Part shown: one piece after another, positions 22,701 through 34,377 of the stretch
Layout: each line of letters begins with the position of its first letter
How positions within the stretch are numbered: the stretch's first letter is position 1
Assembly: GCF_016802725.1 (NCBI RefSeq)
Contig: NC_052678.1
Span: 8,238,001-8,302,000 of the forward strand
Direction of reading: 5' to 3'
Length of the DNA stretch: 64,000 nucleotides
Source of the DNA: Solenopsis invicta
Taxonomy: Eukaryota > Arthropoda > Insecta > Hymenoptera > Formicidae
The notes under the pieces: model-generated
Databases searched by the model: none
What the model saw: the letters and a program-made list of their open reading frames with translations, nothing else
Told to the model about the DNA's origin: nothing
Translations under genes and position numbers: made by a program

Positions 22701-25700
22701 CGCCCTTCATTCAATGATGGTACGTTATGCGATCGACCTACTTGGCAAGTCCTTGCGGTTCTTCATTTTTTTTTACAGATAGAAACTGTGTCGGCATTGA
22801 TTTTTGACAGTTAATGTCACCAGCGACATTCGCGGTCGGTTATTCGCGATAATTAATAAACCCGATACTTTAGACGACTTGTCAACAAATCATTCCGTTT
22901 TATCGACATTATTAAACAGAACAGTTCGCAATGAACGTTTCGATAAAAATATCAAGCAATAAATAAACCATGAGAAGTGCAACTGCATAATCGTATGAAT
23001 GTCAAATGCGATGATACCGAAAACTAATAATAAACCGAAACAGAGATATTAAAATGACGTGAAAGCATCTGGAAGAAAATTTATAAGATAAAAAGAATGT
23101 TTGTTGTATGACGTAATTCACATCTAAAATATTTAGATTTTCAATGTGCATTCTATGTTTTTGTTATTAAAGAGAGTATACTCGTTAAGAATTCCATTAT
23201 CTTGATTAGAGATTAACAAACTGAAAGCTCTCTAATGCACCCAAATTCATATCATTTATTTAAATAATGATATCACGATCTGCGCTGCGCAATAAGAAGA
23301 AGAATGCGATTCGCTTTTGAAGTGCAACTAGATACGAACGTTTCTCACTCGACACGCCAATTTATACTTTCCCCTTTCTCCTAGCATCCGACATATGTAA
23401 ATGCGAGATGAGGGATGAACGCACTCACGAAAATATGCAAGGATGCCGATCTGTGCAATTTTAGCATTTTTTTTTTTCATATTACATAACATAATCATTC
23501 CACATGCAAAATGCAGTACGTTTGGTGGTGAATATGCGTAATGAAACCTTTTATGATATGCGTTAACATATTATTGTCACGAAGCTTATTACTGTCAAAC
23601 ACACTCTATTTTGCATACAATGATGTCAAAAACACAAGCGGTATTTTCCTTTTAATAACGGTTACATCCATCGAGACCGTTCGTCGATATGGTGCATGCG
23701 TTTTTATGCAGTCTGCAATACATACTACATATGAGAGTGAAATACATAGACGATAAGTGACGATCATCTAATACTATACAACAGCCGCGACAGATCACTC
23801 GTAATAATAAAAGCAGCTGACATCTGCATAAGAGGAAGGCATAAATATGTGCAACATGCACCTGTAGCGTTTTTTTTTCCCGCTCCTCGGGCTGTGTTAT
23901 GCGTAATCGAATGCAATCAGAGTCAACTGCATTCTACGTTCGCGGCGGTTTTCACGTTTTGCGTGAAAACGATTTGTATCCGAATTGTTTGCATCTGCTG
24001 TACAAATATGTGGAAACGTTATACGAAACTATTTTTCACGAATCCACTCGGCATCTGCTCCTACAAACATTTTTTTTTCTTTTTTAATAAAAGCAATTAT
24101 CGGAGAAATATATTGCCAATTAAATAATTAATAACAAAAAGCATTTCGCAAATAAATCTTTGGTTTATCTCTTATTCAATTTATAAAGTGGGTTATATTT
24201 TGACGTAGCATCGAAGGTGCAGTTATTGAGAATATCTCATATTAAAAATAAACAAGTTTTACACTGAGAAGGAATAAGTTCCTACATGGAACGCGCTACG
24301 GCGCCATGTCTCCTGGCGAGATGCCAGTATTATGGATTTCGAGATATATCTCGACTTTCTCAATTTCTCCTCTTCTACACGGAAAAGACGGTTTTGATAA
24401 AGTTTCTAAAAACTTAGCTAGATTGGAAAATAATTTTGTTGGACCATCAAAATAATTATATGAGACATACAAATTGATTGCTAGAATGTCTAAACTTTTT
24501 GCAGCCTCTGTAGCATCACGCTTAAATGTCTTTCATGATTATTTTTATAATTCAATAAAATTATTTTCAGATCTGTAGCTTTTCGGATCTAGCTAAATTT
24601 TTAGATACTATAGCAAAATCATTCTTTCCTGTATGCACTGATCAATGAAAAAAATCTTCGTATTTCATCATTGTTACAGATTGTTTTCGGGATTTATTAT
24701 TATAGAAAAATGAATTCTTTGCAAAGTTCACTTAAATAATAAAAAAATAATATATGTATATAATAATACATGTAAAACAAGTCTTTCGGCAGAACAAATT
24801 TGTAAAAATTGATTCTGGAAATAAAACGATTATGCAATTGATAATGGAGATTAATAAAGAATTACTTTGTTATCTAATTATATGTCTCTGACTGCAAATT
24901 TTTTTTTTACATCTTATCTATTCCGGAATAATTTTCACAAAAATTTTTATGAAAAACAAACTTGTTTATTCGAGCTTATCGGACAAACGGAAGCTAGCGA
25001 TGTCGATAAGAAAAACGAATTGGTCCGATCGATCCTCACTTCCGAGTTTAAAATGGCGCTGAAAATTAGATTGGTGACTCCTGTCGTTTGCAATTTTTGA
25101 AGAAAATTATTAAAAAGTTTAGAAAGAGCTACTAAAGTTCTCGATCAACTTATATCAAGTTTAAAGTATATTTTATATATGAGTTGTATGTACAAAAAGT
25201 TTCATAAGTGGATTGCGCTGAGATTCTGAAAGTCACAAGCATGGTTCTTTCCGCAATCTTCAAGATTAATTAAATAATTTGAATAAACCACGTTTCAAAT
25301 AAATGAAAAAAAAGCGATAAAAAATATCCGAAACGAACAAATCAAAAATTTCTAGACCGCATTTTCTTCATCTTTATACAATTTATACTCGTTTTCAACA
25401 TGTTCTCAAGAAGTAGTAACATGATGTAATGTGGCATGTGCAAATAAAAACGTTACTGCTTAATAGAGCACGTCCTTCGCATTCTTTTTTATCTATCATT
25501 GACAAGTAAGAGTAAAAAATTACACAATGCAGTATGATATTTGCGACAAGGTAATTGATAAGAGTGAACCAGGAACGACATTGAATAATGTTACGCATGT
25601 AACAATTAATTTTGACATTCCTTGACTTTCAAATAAAAGTTGAAATAAGAATAATAATTTCGATAAAATTTATTTATATTCATAACGCGCCTTGCATTAT

Positions 25701-25844
25701 TTTTGCGATGAAATTATTAAAGAAAATATTATACATATACAAAGGAAAAAATTTTGTCACATCTTTTATTGATATTTAGAAATAATTCATTAGAAATTTT
25801 TAATAAAATCATTATTATTACAACCATTGTACTGGTTTAATGAG
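19761..25844 (-). other. dnc: dnc intron, mostly without features
   Basis: Apart from the palindromic element at 24375-24637, this 6-kb stretch shows no exon, RNA gene or long repeat. A CpG-richer patch lies at 21.6-22.7 kb. Short frames there lack domain or splice support. Confidence 0.6.
24375..24637. repeat. MITE family B, copy 1 (palindromic)
   Basis: The left end TACACGGAAAAGACGGTTTT...GTTTCTAAAAACTTAGCTAG and the reverse complement of the right end (CATACAGGAAAGAATGATTT...TATCTAAAAATTTAGCTAG) align over about 47 bp, giving long imperfect terminal inverted repeats. A diverged second copy of the interior lies at 30535-30760. No coding capacity. Confidence 0.8.
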
Positions 25845-26205
25845 CAGAATTAGAAGTTCTAGTTAAAAGAAGCTTGAAATGTTTTTCTACATAATCTACA
25901 TGAAATATAGGTCTGAAGAAATATAGGTCTACAAGAAAATTAAAAATTATTCTATTTCAATCCATCGTGCGTTTAAACTATTAATTTTCAATCTTCCTCC
26001 GCAAATTCATGAAATTGCTTTACAGGATTGAGAATTTTATTTGTAGAATACTATTGTGAAATTACACTTCCAAAAACATATTTTTGCATAAAATGGGTTG
26101 ACGTACGTATGTACGTGAACAAAAATACGTCACATATACGGAAGTGATAAGTGCTAATAAGTATTAATACGACTAATTATTTTGTATTTTAATTACCGGC
26201 GTTCC

Positions 26206-26240
26206 TATAAATACGCTCGAATAAGCGACATAGGTCACAT
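26206..26240 (+). promoter_or_regulatory. TATA box and likely start site of the nested gene
   Basis: TATAAATA at 26206-26213 lies 78 nt before the ATG. A TCACAT initiator-like motif at 26235-26240 has the expected spacing of about 30 nt. This predicts a 5' UTR of about 54 nt. A focused TATA promoter fits a gene expressed strongly in one tissue or stage. Confidence 0.65.
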
Positions 26241-26290
26241 TAGAATACGTTGCACTAGTGTTCATACTGTTAGCAACACTCGTTAGAAAT

Positions 26291-26348
26291 ATGGCGTACA
26301 AAAATTTACTGTTAATCTTGGTACTTGCTGTAATCTATGTTCAAGCTG
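26291..26348 (+). CDS. Nested secreted-protein gene, exon 1 (signal peptide)
   Basis: 58 nt: ATG plus 19 codons and 1 nt, ending at donor G|GTAAGT. It encodes MAYKNLLLILVLAVIYVQA, a textbook signal peptide: Lys near the start, a hydrophobic core and small residues at the end. Cleavage is likely after VQA or one residue later. The split codon G|CA joins exon 2 in phase after a 487-nt intron (26349-26835). A TATA box lies 78 nt upstream. The exon is below the usual size for open-frame searches, so the gene is easy to miss. The transcript runs opposite to dnc, inside its largest intron. Confidence 0.85.
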
Positions 26349-26835
26349 GTAAGTTGAAAAAAAGAGAATAATTATCATGTACAACATTCTTCGAGAATTT
26401 TCTCTCGCAATCCAATTATACATACTGTGCAAATTAATCTGAACAAGACACAAAATAAAGCAATTATAATAATAAAACATTAGCACAGTTACTAAAATAT
26501 TATTATGATGTTTTGCTACATATTTAATTGCGAATAAAAGCTGTGATTTTATGCCTTGTCTTGTACTTTCAACTTGTACAAAAATGCATTTAAAATTGGA
26601 AAATTGTAAGTTTATGTTCCTGTCAAGAATTGTATAATACATTTTGCGTTAACAATTGTTCTTATACTCGCTTTGAAAGAGAAATTTTTAGGAAAGAGAA
26701 CTTTAATCATATTTCGATATGTAGAAAACTAAAGATCTTTTCGGATCGGAAATTCCACATACAATATACTAGATTATTAATCATAATTTTAAACTGTAAT
26801 CATATGCGATTGATGCAATTTCGACACTTTTGCAG

Positions 26836-27317
26836 CATCGGAAAAGACAGAGATTCAAAATGCAGACATAAAGCAGATAATCGAAGATGGCATGAAACTA
26901 GTACAGCGGATTAACAAAGTAGACATAGAGCACGTAATGGAACACGCCACGCAACAAGTACAGCGGATGACGAATGCACCGATTATAAAAAACCTATCTA
27001 AGGCCATAGGACTGAGAATTTGTCCGTTTGCAGTGATGAGTGGAATGATCAATGCTGGCATGTGTATAGCCCGAAAGCTTTTTAGTTCGATGGGGAGTGC
27101 ATTTGGTACGATGCTTAAAATGTTTATGTGTATGGCGAGTCATGGATTAGGCATGATGACAAGTATGTTCGGAGGTGGTGCGAGTGGTTTGGGAGGTTTA
27201 TTAGGAGGTTTGATGCATATGTTCGGAGGTGGTACGGGAAGCGCTGAGGGAGGTGGTTTGGGAGGTTTGGAAGGTGGTTTGGGAGGTTTGGGAAATGGAA
27301 TGACGATTGGAATATAA
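26836..27317 (+). CDS. Nested secreted-protein gene, exon 2 (Met/Gly-rich)
   Basis: 482 nt after acceptor CTTTTGCAG, ending at a TAA. The full protein has 179 residues. After the signal peptide, residues 22-75 are polar and helix-prone (EHVMEHATQQVQRMTN). Residues 76-131 are hydrophobic and unusually Met-rich, with the only three cysteines (C82, C96, C118). Residues 132-179 are a low-complexity tail of GGL/GGG units (FGGGASGLGGLLGGLMHMFG). The tail contains a DNA-level duplication of ATGTTCGGAGGTGGT. An odd cysteine count leaves one free or intermolecular. I recognise no family. The layout would suit a silk/glue, cuticle-associated, glandular or antimicrobial secreted protein, but nothing in the sequence decides between these. 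Confidence 0.85.
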
Positions 27318-27494
27318 AGTTTTTAAGTAAAATTCAAGCCTAAAATTATTCAAACTCGGCGAAATATATAAACAAAAACGGCGAGAATTCTTGAAATGTG
27401 ACGCGTACAAAAGTGCTAATAACAAAATTTATTTCACATCAATGAATGAATGTTTCTTATTATGCACTTCAATTTACCAGTTTTAAATATCTAA

Positions 27495-27500
27495 AATAAA
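27495..27500 (+). terminator. Polyadenylation signal of the nested gene
   Basis: AATAAA 178 nt after the stop codon, the first canonical signal downstream. It predicts a 3' UTR of about 200 nt. Confidence 0.6.
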
Positions 27501-27890
27501 ACCTGTAACTGTATAAATTGATAGCGAAAAATGTAATAAAAATATGTAATATATGTATACATATAAATACAATGTGCAAAATATATTTCTGAAGCATTAG
27601 CAAAATGTATTTCTTGGAGCATTTTATTTTGAATAATGCAAATGTGGCGAACGTATAATTCGAAGAGATTATACATTCATTGTACCTATTCTAAGAGACT
27701 GTACATATTATGAGTATAACAGCGACAAATTATTTGGAACCAATTACACGGGAGCTCGGCAGTAGTAACGGAATTTCTTGGTCAGACAGTCATCTAACTG
27801 CGTTCAGAGGTAGTAGATAAATGCCTGTGGTCAGACACAAGGGATACGAGAGAGCTCCCGCGGTGAGACAAGCTGAAGCTCCCTCGAGGA

Positions 27891-27971
27891 GTCGTCAAAG
27901 GATTCATAGAATTTGGCGTCGTCGAAGGATTCATAGAATTTGGCGTCGTCGAAGGATTCATAGAATTTGGC
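27891..27971 (+). repeat. Three tandem 27-bp units
   Basis: Three consecutive copies of a 27-bp unit (GTCGTCGAAGGATTCATAGA + ATTTGGC). The first differs at one base and the others are identical. The unit length is a multiple of three. In the 65-codon frame at 27821-28018 each unit encodes the same nine residues (RIHRIWRRR). The matching place in the other duplication copy (about 19574-19600) has a single diverged unit, so the expansion is recent and specific to this copy. Confidence 0.95.
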
Positions 27972-28989
27972 GTAAAATAAGGTTAGCTATATCAGGTAAA
28001 TGTCTATTATTTGATTGAACTATCATCGTTCGACAAAAAGCGAGTACAGCCTAGTTGTACTTTAGATGATCATTTAGTACCGCTTATTGCAATTTAAAAT
28101 TACTAGTTTTTTTCCACAGTAGGATGCGCATTTCATTTATTTACCTTTGCATTTTTGTTCAACATTCCTATGTTATGACGGATCACAATTAAGTCATTTA
28201 ATAAGTAGCTCCAATTAGTTACATTTATTATCATTCACTTGTTATTTTGCATTATGCATTATCATTTGTCTCTACATGATCGAGAATAGCGTGTAGGTAC
28301 GACGTACATGCGTTTCTATTTGTACATATAAATGTACTTTTAAAACGAAATAATGTGATTTCTGGCAATTCACTCCAGCTCATATTGCATTATTTGCAAT
28401 TTATTCATCGTCTCGTAGTTCGTAACTACCGTTACGATCCATTCAAAAGTGGTATTTGGCAAGTTGACAATTACAACGCACACGTTCATACATATACATA
28501 AGCAAACTATACATGATTGTTTTCTCATCGCGAGGAAATGTGCGAGTCAAATGCAATAATATGAAAATAGATATATACGGAAATGAGAGCTACGTGTCTG
28601 TTGGCATGACATCAGCAAGAACGATAGTAAAACCGAAACACGTCGCGGCGATAATGTCTCAATCCTCACGTTTGCGAGAAATTGCATCTATAGCACGTTC
28701 GAAGTCTCGTTCAATGTTACACGTCTGTTACGAGATTGATATCAGAAATTGATATATGGCAGCTTATTAAAATTTCACAAGTTGAATGAGCTTCACAAGC
28801 TTCACAAGCTCGACCGAGTTAAAACAATATGTCTTTGATTGAACTGTCAACAAACGCGTCTCGAGGAATATCACGGGCGCGAAGCAAGGCTGAGAAACAT
28901 TGATAGGCTCAATTGGAGTATCTGCCGATCGGAAATACCGATCACGCGAGCGACACTTGTGGATTGTTAATACTAATTGTAAGTGTATT

Positions 28990-29102
28990 CCCAGACAACA
29001 CAATGTCTAAAATCAGATCTTTAAGATTACTTTGGAAACTGTATCTTCAAAACGTTTTTTAGATGTCTTAATGACCCGATTTTAGACTTTGTGTTATCTG
29101 GG
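28990..29102. repeat. 113-bp MITE with CCCAGA...TCTGGG ends
   Basis: Begins CCCAGACAACACAATGTCTA and ends with the near-perfect inverse TAGACTTTGTGTTATCTGGG. Terminal inverted repeats are about 27 bp with three mismatches. The inner parts (AGATCTTTAAGA... / ...TCTTAATGACCCGAT) continue the symmetry, so the whole element can fold. No coding capacity. Confidence 0.85.
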
Positions 29103-29978
29103 TTGTTATTGAAAAAAAACATTAATAGCCTGATGTCAATATTATACATATAACTACTATCACCAGCGATATGCACTTTCAATGATAATAAACCGATCGG
29201 TGAGAGTATCCAACTCTAAATCAGAATTAATGTATCATCCGTAAAAAGCAGTGAATAGTCACTGATAATCATACTTACAAGTATAGCACTGCATAGCAGT
29301 AAGATTTCACTGATTCCAATTTAGAAAGCAGCATCGTCGCGAAAGTATTTTCGTGGCAATTTATTTGTGTTGGACAATCACGCGCGACACGCATGATATC
29401 GAGACGCTCGGGCGATACGGTGCACGGAGGTCCCTTGAACCTACGGGGAAAAGGTTAAACGGCCAGGCGTGATAATGTTTAATGGATCCTCCTCTCGGAA
29501 CGATCGACGCTGTTAACGCCGCGATTTTTTTCCACTAGCATCCGCCGTCGCGGCCTGCGAAAAGAATTTATTTGTCCGCGCGTTAACAATAAGTGCTCAG
29601 GATATAACGTGAGACACGTGATTATCGGCCAATGATTTCATCTGCCACCGTTACAGTCTCCTTTTAAATTAACAATCTCGCTTTTAAGTTTGTACAGTCC
29701 TTACAGTTACTCTCTTATTCAGAATTCATTGATTCGCAGTGCTTCACTTATAGCTGTGATCATCTGTGATCCTCACACCATAGTCTTTCAGTGATTAATT
29801 AGAAGAAAAGTACCCTCACTAATCAAAATCAGAATTATCGCTGAGAAACAGTGCATATATCGCTGATTGATAAAGTATAACGTTGAAATTAGAAAAATTT
29901 GTAAACTGATTCCGATTTAAAGAGCACGACAAAGTTACTTCCGAAACTCTAAATTTTGGACAAGCGTTTTTGCGGTGA

Positions 29979-29998
29979 ATATATATATATATATATAA

Positions 29999-30034
<36 letters not shown>
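29979..30034. repeat. (TA)n then (TAA)12 microsatellite
   Basis: A TA run at 29979-29997 is followed by an uninterrupted TAA run to 30034. Confidence 0.95.
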
Positions 30035-30035
<1 letters not shown>

Positions 30036-30534
30036 TAGCGGTATGATAATAATCATTATGTACAACTTCACTTAAGTCTGGACTTGAACGAGTCAATACT
30101 AGTTCTTTCCAGTGAACAGACTCTTCACACGCCGAGCGATAAACGATGAAAATAAAACGAACGAGACAAGCATTTTGCGCAATGGACCGTGGACGGCGAT
30201 AATTGGTTCGAATCGTTCTGAAAAGTTTCACGGGCGGAATCAAGTGCGAAAAACGTGAGTAAATGTTTGCCGCGAACATTTTGAAAATAAGAAAGGTAGA
30301 TTAGTGCCGGGTTACAGACGGTCGATAACGACGGAAAATTTCCTAGTTTGCTTTACCGTCTATCTAGCAGGGCATTCGCGACGGTCGTGGCATAGCGGCA
30401 TTTTAATAACGGAGTACCGCGGTAATGTATTAAAGATAGTTTCGTCGCAGCAAATTCATCGCAGAGTTATAAAATAAAATGAAAGCAAATTCTTTCAAGT
30501 TTAAATATTTATAATTTATAAAATGAGCAACTAA

Positions 30535-30760
30535 GGAAGGAACAATTTTGCTGAAATACAGATCTGAAAACAATTTCGTTTAACCATTAAAATATTGTAC
30601 CGTGTGTTTAATTTGGTTCCTAGAATGTCAAAACTGTTTGTAGTAACATTATCATGCTTGGACGTCCTACATAATTATTTTGATGGTTCAATATAAAGTT
30701 ATTTTCTGATCCGTATATAATATTCGGATGTCGATCAGATACATTCAGATCAGAAGAGAA
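30535..30760. repeat. MITE family B, copy 2 (diverged)
   Basis: Aligns with 24430-24600 in the same orientation: CCTAGAATGTC(A/T)AAACT, TTTGTAGTAACATTATCATGCTT against TTTGCAGCCTCTGTAGCATCACGCTT, and ATTATTTTGATGGTTCAAT. The outer ends are degraded. Confidence 0.7.
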
Positions 30761-32620
30761 TTTTATTACGAATAAGTATAAATAAAAATTAATTATTAAA
30801 ATTATCTTAAAATGCTCGTCTTTTATTATATATTAAGAAATCAGAGGAGGATAATCTTAAGAAGCATATTTATAACTTTTACAAAGTACAGTAAATTTAA
30901 CGCTTTGAAAATACACGTATTCATGAAGCAGGTTTAATTGTACATATTAAATATTGATTCCGTTATATTTGTTACATGCTATGATATTGAAACCGCACAT
31001 ATAATATAACCGATTGGCTTATTCGCACCGAGCCTAACGATGAGGTCACGAATCTTCGTTGCCGATGTAGGTCAATTAATTCAAAGTATCGATTTTCTTT
31101 GAGGAGCAACGACGCTCGCAAGGGCATTCTTCCTAAGGGAATCAGTTATTATTAAATCGGCCGTTTTTCATTTTAATTTTTTCATTTTTCCCTTCGTCCA
31201 ATAAATTCGATCAGAGCATGAAAAATGTACATTTGCATGCAATATCATGATAAATCTTTTCCTTCATCCAAAAGAAAGCTGACAGTTTCGCAATATTCAC
31301 GGAATATGCACGTTAAATTGCGGCATGGGGTAAAACTCATTTTTATGTTGACCTTTCCGCGAGATTACCATCAATAGTATATGAAAATGCAGATACGTGA
31401 AATCCACGAAATCGCTATTTTCTGGTTGGTCAGCGGGCGCTCTCCCGGTGAATTTCGGAGCAGTGGGTATGTGTGCCAAGTATGAAAACAAACCGTATTG
31501 CAACCGTAAACGTATTCCACCCCAGACGTATAAATAAGTCGGTATAAATCCGCCGAAGAGAATGTATTTTAGCATGATGCACAAGTGTTGCTTTGAAACT
31601 GTTAATGCGAGCGGCGAACGATTTACTTAAGAGCTTCAAAGCAGCACGATTTTGGAGATTCTCGCAAGCGGCGAGATTGGGAAATTCCGTCTAACACCGA
31701 ACTGACCTCCAGAGATTTGATTTTCATAAACATACTGCATAGACTGGTGAACGGATTTTGACACTAAATGCGGCAAAGATTCTGCCTTTCGTCATCGTAA
31801 TCGCATGAGATTAAAGCTATCGAGATAAAATGTTCGAGTATAGAATGTACAGTTTTTTTTTTATCATTACGTTGCAATATTAACAACAATGAGCGATGTC
31901 GTTTGATTTTTAAAACATAGTTACAATATCCGCGACGAGGATTTCGTCGATTACGCACAATGGAATGAATTACGGCTGAAGTGATCCTATACAGCGCCAG
32001 CTTCGCCGAATCGATGAATGTTATACACACGAGCGCTTTACGCGGCGCCACTTCAGTCGATCCGCATGAGAAATCGGTCTCCGTGTGTAATCAAAGCGCA
32101 GCCTCAATGACTCGGTCACGTGTGCCGCGTTTTCCGATGTAAATCCCAGACGAAATCTCGCTTCAATTTATCGCTTTCGCGATGGAACAGACAATTTTGG
32201 ACAAAGTTTTGATAAAAACAAAAAAATTTTGCTCCGGGGTAACAGTCCCGTATTAGCGATTCGCAGAGCCACTCCTTTAATTAGAAAAAAAGCACCGATT
32301 TCTCTACGTCACATAGTCGGGTCATCAAGGTAGTGCGTCTGTAAGACGAGAAACGTGACCTTACGGATTTAATGAAATAAGTGAAAAATATGAAAGACGT
32401 ATATAAGAAGTTCAATTATGAATATGTCAATCTGAGAGAAGATTTAAGTAATTTTTCAATCAAAATAAAAAAATGAATTATTATTCATTCACGATAACGT
32501 AATTCATATCTTGTGTGGTATGATTGCTTCAGAATATTATACAGAAAATTTTGGAAAAATAAAACTATTGCAAATAAAGAATAAATAGCAGAATTTGTAA
32601 AATGTAAAAATAATATGTAA
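30761..32620 (-). other. dnc: dnc intron, no gene seen
   Basis: AT-rich at both ends with a CpG-richer middle (31.3-32.3 kb). No splice-supported exon or recognisable domain on either strand. Confidence 0.6.
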
Positions 32621-33457
32621 GAGAGAATTGGCAAATGCGTATTTTTTTATTATATATTTCCTATTTGATTCGTATGCAAGTAAACATATTAAAAATTGTA
32701 GCTTAATATTTCAGATACCTATTGTGACTTTTTGTAACACGTGCATACTTTTTGTACAATAACAAATTAATGTACTATAAATCTTTTGCAACATCCTGCA
32801 AAAACTATGAGTTAAGCAAAATCATACCTGTGGACTTTTTCTAAATCATATTGCCTTTAAAAGTATCGAATTTATCAATTAAAAGAATTAAATATAAAAA
32901 GAATCATTAATTAATAATTTTTCGAAAAAAGGACAAAATATTTAATGATTAATAAATAATAATAATAATAAAACGGTAAGAAAGTGGAAATAAAATTAGT
33001 TTAAATTTATTTTAATTGATATATTTTTATTCATATCAATGGTTAGTTTTATCACGCATCATACTTATAATAATATTGTTGTGGTAGTATAAGTTAGGAA
33101 GCTAGGAAGATAGATTTTATAAAAATATCGATTTAATCTTTATAATAATTGCAAATATGTACATCCAATAAATGTAAAATATTCAACAATAAACCTTCTT
33201 TTATAAAAATTCCATGTAAAATTATATGAATAAAATATTCAATTTCTAGCTCGATATATGCAAATAAAATAATAAAATTATATAATTATATTTTCATTAT
33301 TAACTACATAAATTGATCAAAAATTAACAACAGCTATAATTTTTATTTAGCTAAAATATTTCATAATTTTGTCATTAAATATTGCTTAATTAAGATAAAA
33401 ATGTAAGTATTAATATAAGCAACAAAGATACAATTTAGACATTCAGCAACTCTCCTA
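32621..33457 (+). repeat. Long dispersed repeat, copy 1
   Basis: An AT-rich segment of about 840 bp that recurs in the same orientation at 48552-49259. Ordered shared landmarks are GCAAATGCGTA, ATTGTAGCTT, AATAACAAATTAAT, AAAAGTATC(G/A)AATTTAT, ATATTTTTATTCATA, AAAATATC(G/A)ATTTAAT, AAATTGATCAAAAATTAACA and GACATTCAGCAACTCTCC. No coding capacity and no terminal inverted repeats seen. Confidence 0.8.
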
Positions 33458-34309
33458 TTTTTTGACGAAATATTAATTATTCCTTTACGTCAGTACAGTA
33501 GTATTCAAAAATTTTTTATTGGGCATTTCTTATTAATTTCCCTTAATTCAATTTATATAACAACCTCAACTTCCGTCAAAACTTACTTTTCTTCAAATAT
33601 AACAGCATTTAAATGTAATATAGTTTTATTGTAAATAAACAATAACGCGAAAACATAAATAGAAGATGCGACTTTTCGCAAAAGCTAACTGCACATAAAT
33701 TACATTAAAACTAGAACAGACAATATAATAGAAACTTCACATTATTACTATTTGTTTTCAAAAATCATCAATAAGTTAGACCAATAGTTAGAATAAGTTA
33801 CGAGTTCAAACGCAATGCCATTGTTTGAAATATTATCGATTAAATTAGAATTGAAAAGGTTAATGAAAATGTCACTGTAAATAAGTTAAATGTGTCAAGG
33901 CCTCCAATATTTTGTAGAATTGAAACTTCCTTTCAATATCTCGTACACATGACATTTTAGCTAAAACTAATTATTCAAACTACCTATTTTTCCAATAGGT
34001 CGTTTTTGCAATCTACTGAACACATATAGTATAACACAATCTTTTTGCATAAAAATACGGATAAAATAAAGTTATGAAGATATAGATAGGTTTCAATAAA
34101 TAGAGCAGCGGCGTGTGATGAATTGACACAATTTTCAGTCATAAAAGCATTTCAACGTACAGCAGAAAATAAAGAAAAAAAGCTCGATAAAAAACAATTT
34201 TCAGAAGTCACTCTTTTCGTTATTACTTGTCAATAGCACGTCAAAGTTTTTGCCAAAAGCATTTTAGCTTGATGTATATTTAAAAATGGTTTTGCCTCAT
34301 TAAAATAAT

Positions 34310-34377
<68 letters not shown>

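Larger units (their letters stand above)
25845..28135 (+). repeat. Intron duplication, copy 2 (contains the nested gene)
   Basis: Partner of 18690-19760 in the same orientation, about 7-8 kb away. The matching flanks enclose the complete two-exon secreted-protein gene. Either the gene was duplicated with its flanks and lost from the other copy, or it was inserted into this copy. Confidence 0.7.
28136..30534 (-). other. dnc: dnc intron with small repeats
   Basis: No exon is supportable. Contains a short CTTCACAAG tandem near 28790-28812, the 113-bp inverted-repeat element at 28990, a CpG-richer patch at 29.3-29.6 kb, and the TA/TAA runs at 29979-30034. Confidence 0.6.

Noticed and set aside
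27821..28018. 65-codon Arg/Trp-rich frame as a confirmed peptide gene
   Set aside because: The homologous copy near 19.5 kb has no matching ATG or frame and no promoter is evident, so it is listed only as a repeat and a finding.
30195..30225. GGTTCGAATCG, a possible tRNA B box
   Set aside because: No A box at the right distance and no cloverleaf stems.
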